Assembly: GCA_003231035.1 (NCBI GenBank)
Contig: QIHU01000408.1
Coordinates: 1-6,436 of the forward strand
DNA length: 6,436 nt
From: Acidobacteriota bacterium
Lineage (GTDB): Bacteria > Acidobacteriota > Thermoanaerobaculia > Multivoradales > SZUA-115
Direction: 5' to 3'
Within the stretch, counting starts at the first letter, position 1. Each line of letters begins with the position of its first letter. Below the pieces are notes generated by a model that saw only the letters and a program-made list of their open reading frames with translations, made no database searches and had not been told where the DNA came from. A program made the position numbers and the translations under genes. Positions 5,334 through 6,436 of the stretch are shown here, piece after piece.

Positions 5334-6062
5334 TTAGAAAACGAAGCGATAGCCGACGCCGCGCACGCTGTGAATGTGGTGGGGGCGCCAGGAGTTCTCT
5401 TCGAAGGCCTTGCGCAAGGCCACGATGACGTTGTCGACCACGCGGGTATTGGGATGGTTGGGCAATTCCCAGACCTCCGCCAGGAGCTCGCGACGGGTGA
5501 TGACCTGGTTGGGCCGGGTGACAAAGATCTTCATGACCGCCATCTCTTTGCGCGAGAGCTCTTGGACGCCGTCGCGTGTCTTGGCTTGCCAGCTGCGGAA
5601 GTCGACCCAATACTCGCCGAAGGGCACCCGACCGAGCTCGGGGGCCTCCTCCTCGTTGCCGTTGGACTCGGGGTCGCGCTTCCAGCCCTGGCGACGCAGG
5701 AGCCCCTCGATACGGGCCAGGAGTTCCGCCAGGTCGAAAGGCTTGACTACGTAGTCATCGGCGCCGACTTGGAGCCCATGGACGATATCGTCCGCCTGGT
5801 TGCGGGCGGTGAGGATCAGAATCGGAGTGAAGTTGTTGTCGCGGCGCAGCCGCTGGCAGACTTCGAAGCCATCGACTTTGGGCAGGCGTACGTCGAGGAG
5901 AATCAGGTCGAACCGGTGGCTAGCCACGCGGTTGAGTGCCTGCTGTCCATCCGCGGCAAGATCGACTCGATAACCCTTGCGCTCGAGGTTGAAGCGCAAC
6001 CCCTCGGCGATCGCCTCTTCGTCCTCGACCACTAGGATGGTCGCGGCTGCTGTCTCACTCAC
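5334..6062 (-). CDS. OmpR/PhoB-type response regulator
   Basis: A 242-aa transcription factor of the OmpR/PhoB class. The receiver domain (about 8-122) has the acidic pocket Glu13/Asp14, the phospho-acceptor Asp57 in LILLDVRLP, Thr85 in ILTAR and Lys107 in VVKPFD, so all residues needed for phosphorylation are present. An acidic linker (about 130-145) leads to a winged-helix DNA-binding domain (about 147-242) with ELSRKEMAVMKIF, the RRELLAEVW helix, the VVDNVIVALRKAFE recognition helix and the VRGVGYRFVF wing. Length is normal for the class. The start is GTG 6060-6062, which overlaps the TGA of the upstream histidine kinase as GTGA, a sign of translational coupling; GAGG lies seven bases before it. 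It is the cognate partner of that kinase. Regulated genes cannot be read from here. I give no symbol because PhoB, RegX3 and related regulators cannot be told apart. Confidence 0.95.
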   Translation of the reverse strand: MSETAAATILVVEDEEAIAEGLRFNLERKGYRVDLAADGQQALNRVASHRFDLILLDVRLPKVDGFEVCQRLRRDNNFTPILILTARNQADDIVHGLQVGADDYVVKPFDLAELLARIEGLLRRQGWKRDPESNGNEEEAPELGRVPFGEYWVDFRSWQAKTRDGVQELSRKEMAVMKIFVTRPNQVITRRELLAEVWELPNHPNTRVVDNVIVALRKAFEENSWRPHHIHSVRGVGYRFVF

Positions 6063-6436
6063 GCCGTGGCCTCGCTCTTGGGTAGGTCGATGACGAAGCG
6101 GGTGCCGGGTTTGCCTTCCTGTGAATATGCGTGCACGGTGCCTTTCATTTGGCCGACCAGCGCGGAGACGATCGAGAGGCCCAGACCGGTGCCTTGGCGC
6201 CGGCCGCTGATCTCCTTGCCAATCTGGTAGAAGCGGTCGAAGATTTTCTTGAGTTCTTGGTTGGGGATGCCGATCCCGTCGTCTTCGACTTCGATGCGAA
6301 CGGTGTTGGCACGGTCGTGGATTCGGCAGCGAACTTCGCCGCCGCGCGCCGAGAAGTGGGTCGCGTTGTCGATCAAGTTGTCCATCACTCGGCGCAGAGC
6401 GTCGGCGGTGGCCATCACCTCGCAGCGGGTGCTCAA
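6059..6436 (-). CDS. sensor histidine kinase, C-terminal catalytic domain (5' part outside window)
   Basis: The frame is open to the window edge and ends with TGA 6059-6061. The visible 125 residues are the ATP-binding HATPase_c domain. The N box lies in RRVMDNLIDNATHFS (15-29), the G1 box in EDDGIGIP (51-58), the F box in KIFDRFYQIG (64-73) and the G2 box in GTGLGLSIV (82-90). The domain closes with GTRFVIDLP (111-119). The dimerisation/phospho-acceptor His domain and any sensor domain lie beyond the window, so the signal is unknown. The TTG at the very edge is not a real start. It overlaps the response regulator by four bases and is its partner in a two-component system. Confidence 0.95.
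   Translation of the reverse strand: MSTRCEVMATADALRRVMDNLIDNATHFSARGGEVRCRIHDRANTVRIEVEDDGIGIPNQELKKIFDRFYQIGKEISGRRQGTGLGLSIVSALVGQMKGTVHAYSQEGKPGTRFVIDLPKSEATA

Noticed and set aside
5370..6035. Long plus-strand frame opposite the response regulator
   Set aside because: Antisense shadow. The minus-strand frame has every receiver and winged-helix motif.
1..6436. CRISPR array, tRNA or rRNA genes
   Set aside because: No regularly spaced direct repeats, cloverleaf patterns or rRNA-like conserved stretches seen on either strand.

Overview
The window looks like chromosome from a GC-rich bacterium. Line 3181-3240 counts 41/60 G+C. Every confident gene reads on the minus strand. I lean towards an uncultured Acidobacteriota-like lineage. 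The grounds are the DinB-like start at the left edge, the secreted S8 protease with a short 'DGFESG..SAW' C-terminal tail, and the general codon style. This is memory and inference, and a GC-rich proteobacterium is not excluded.

Layout in transcription order (right to left): the C-terminal ATP-binding half of a sensor histidine kinase (6059-6436, running off the edge) overlaps by GTGA an OmpR/PhoB-type response regulator (5334-6062). A secreted, prodomain-bearing subtilisin-like protease with a PA domain follows (1332-3725), closed by a strong intrinsic terminator (about 1249-1287). Next comes a conserved hypothetical protein of 325 aa (185-1162) with its own probable extended -10 promoter. 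The first 36 codons of a DinB-like protein (1-108) lie at the left edge.

The unusual part is 3900-5310, between the response regulator and the protease. Two 41-base inverted repeats (37/41 identical) face each other and bound about 1.41 kb that is locally poorer in GC (5041-5100 counts 29/60). They are flanked by a perfect 6-base direct repeat, GCCGGA. Removing the segment and one GCCGGA restores a perfect 7-bp GC-rich hairpin just downstream of the response regulator. I read this as a transposase-less mobile insertion cassette. Inside, on the minus strand, is a two-gene unit: a small basic protein of 81 aa with a strong ribosome binding site, then a DUF2335 two-helix membrane protein whose likely TTG start overlaps the first gene's stop (TTGA). 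A doubtful short plus-strand reading frame (3980-4189) converges on them.

The kinase and regulator form a standard two-component pair. Nothing in the sequence ties them to the protease beyond being adjacent and on the same strand.
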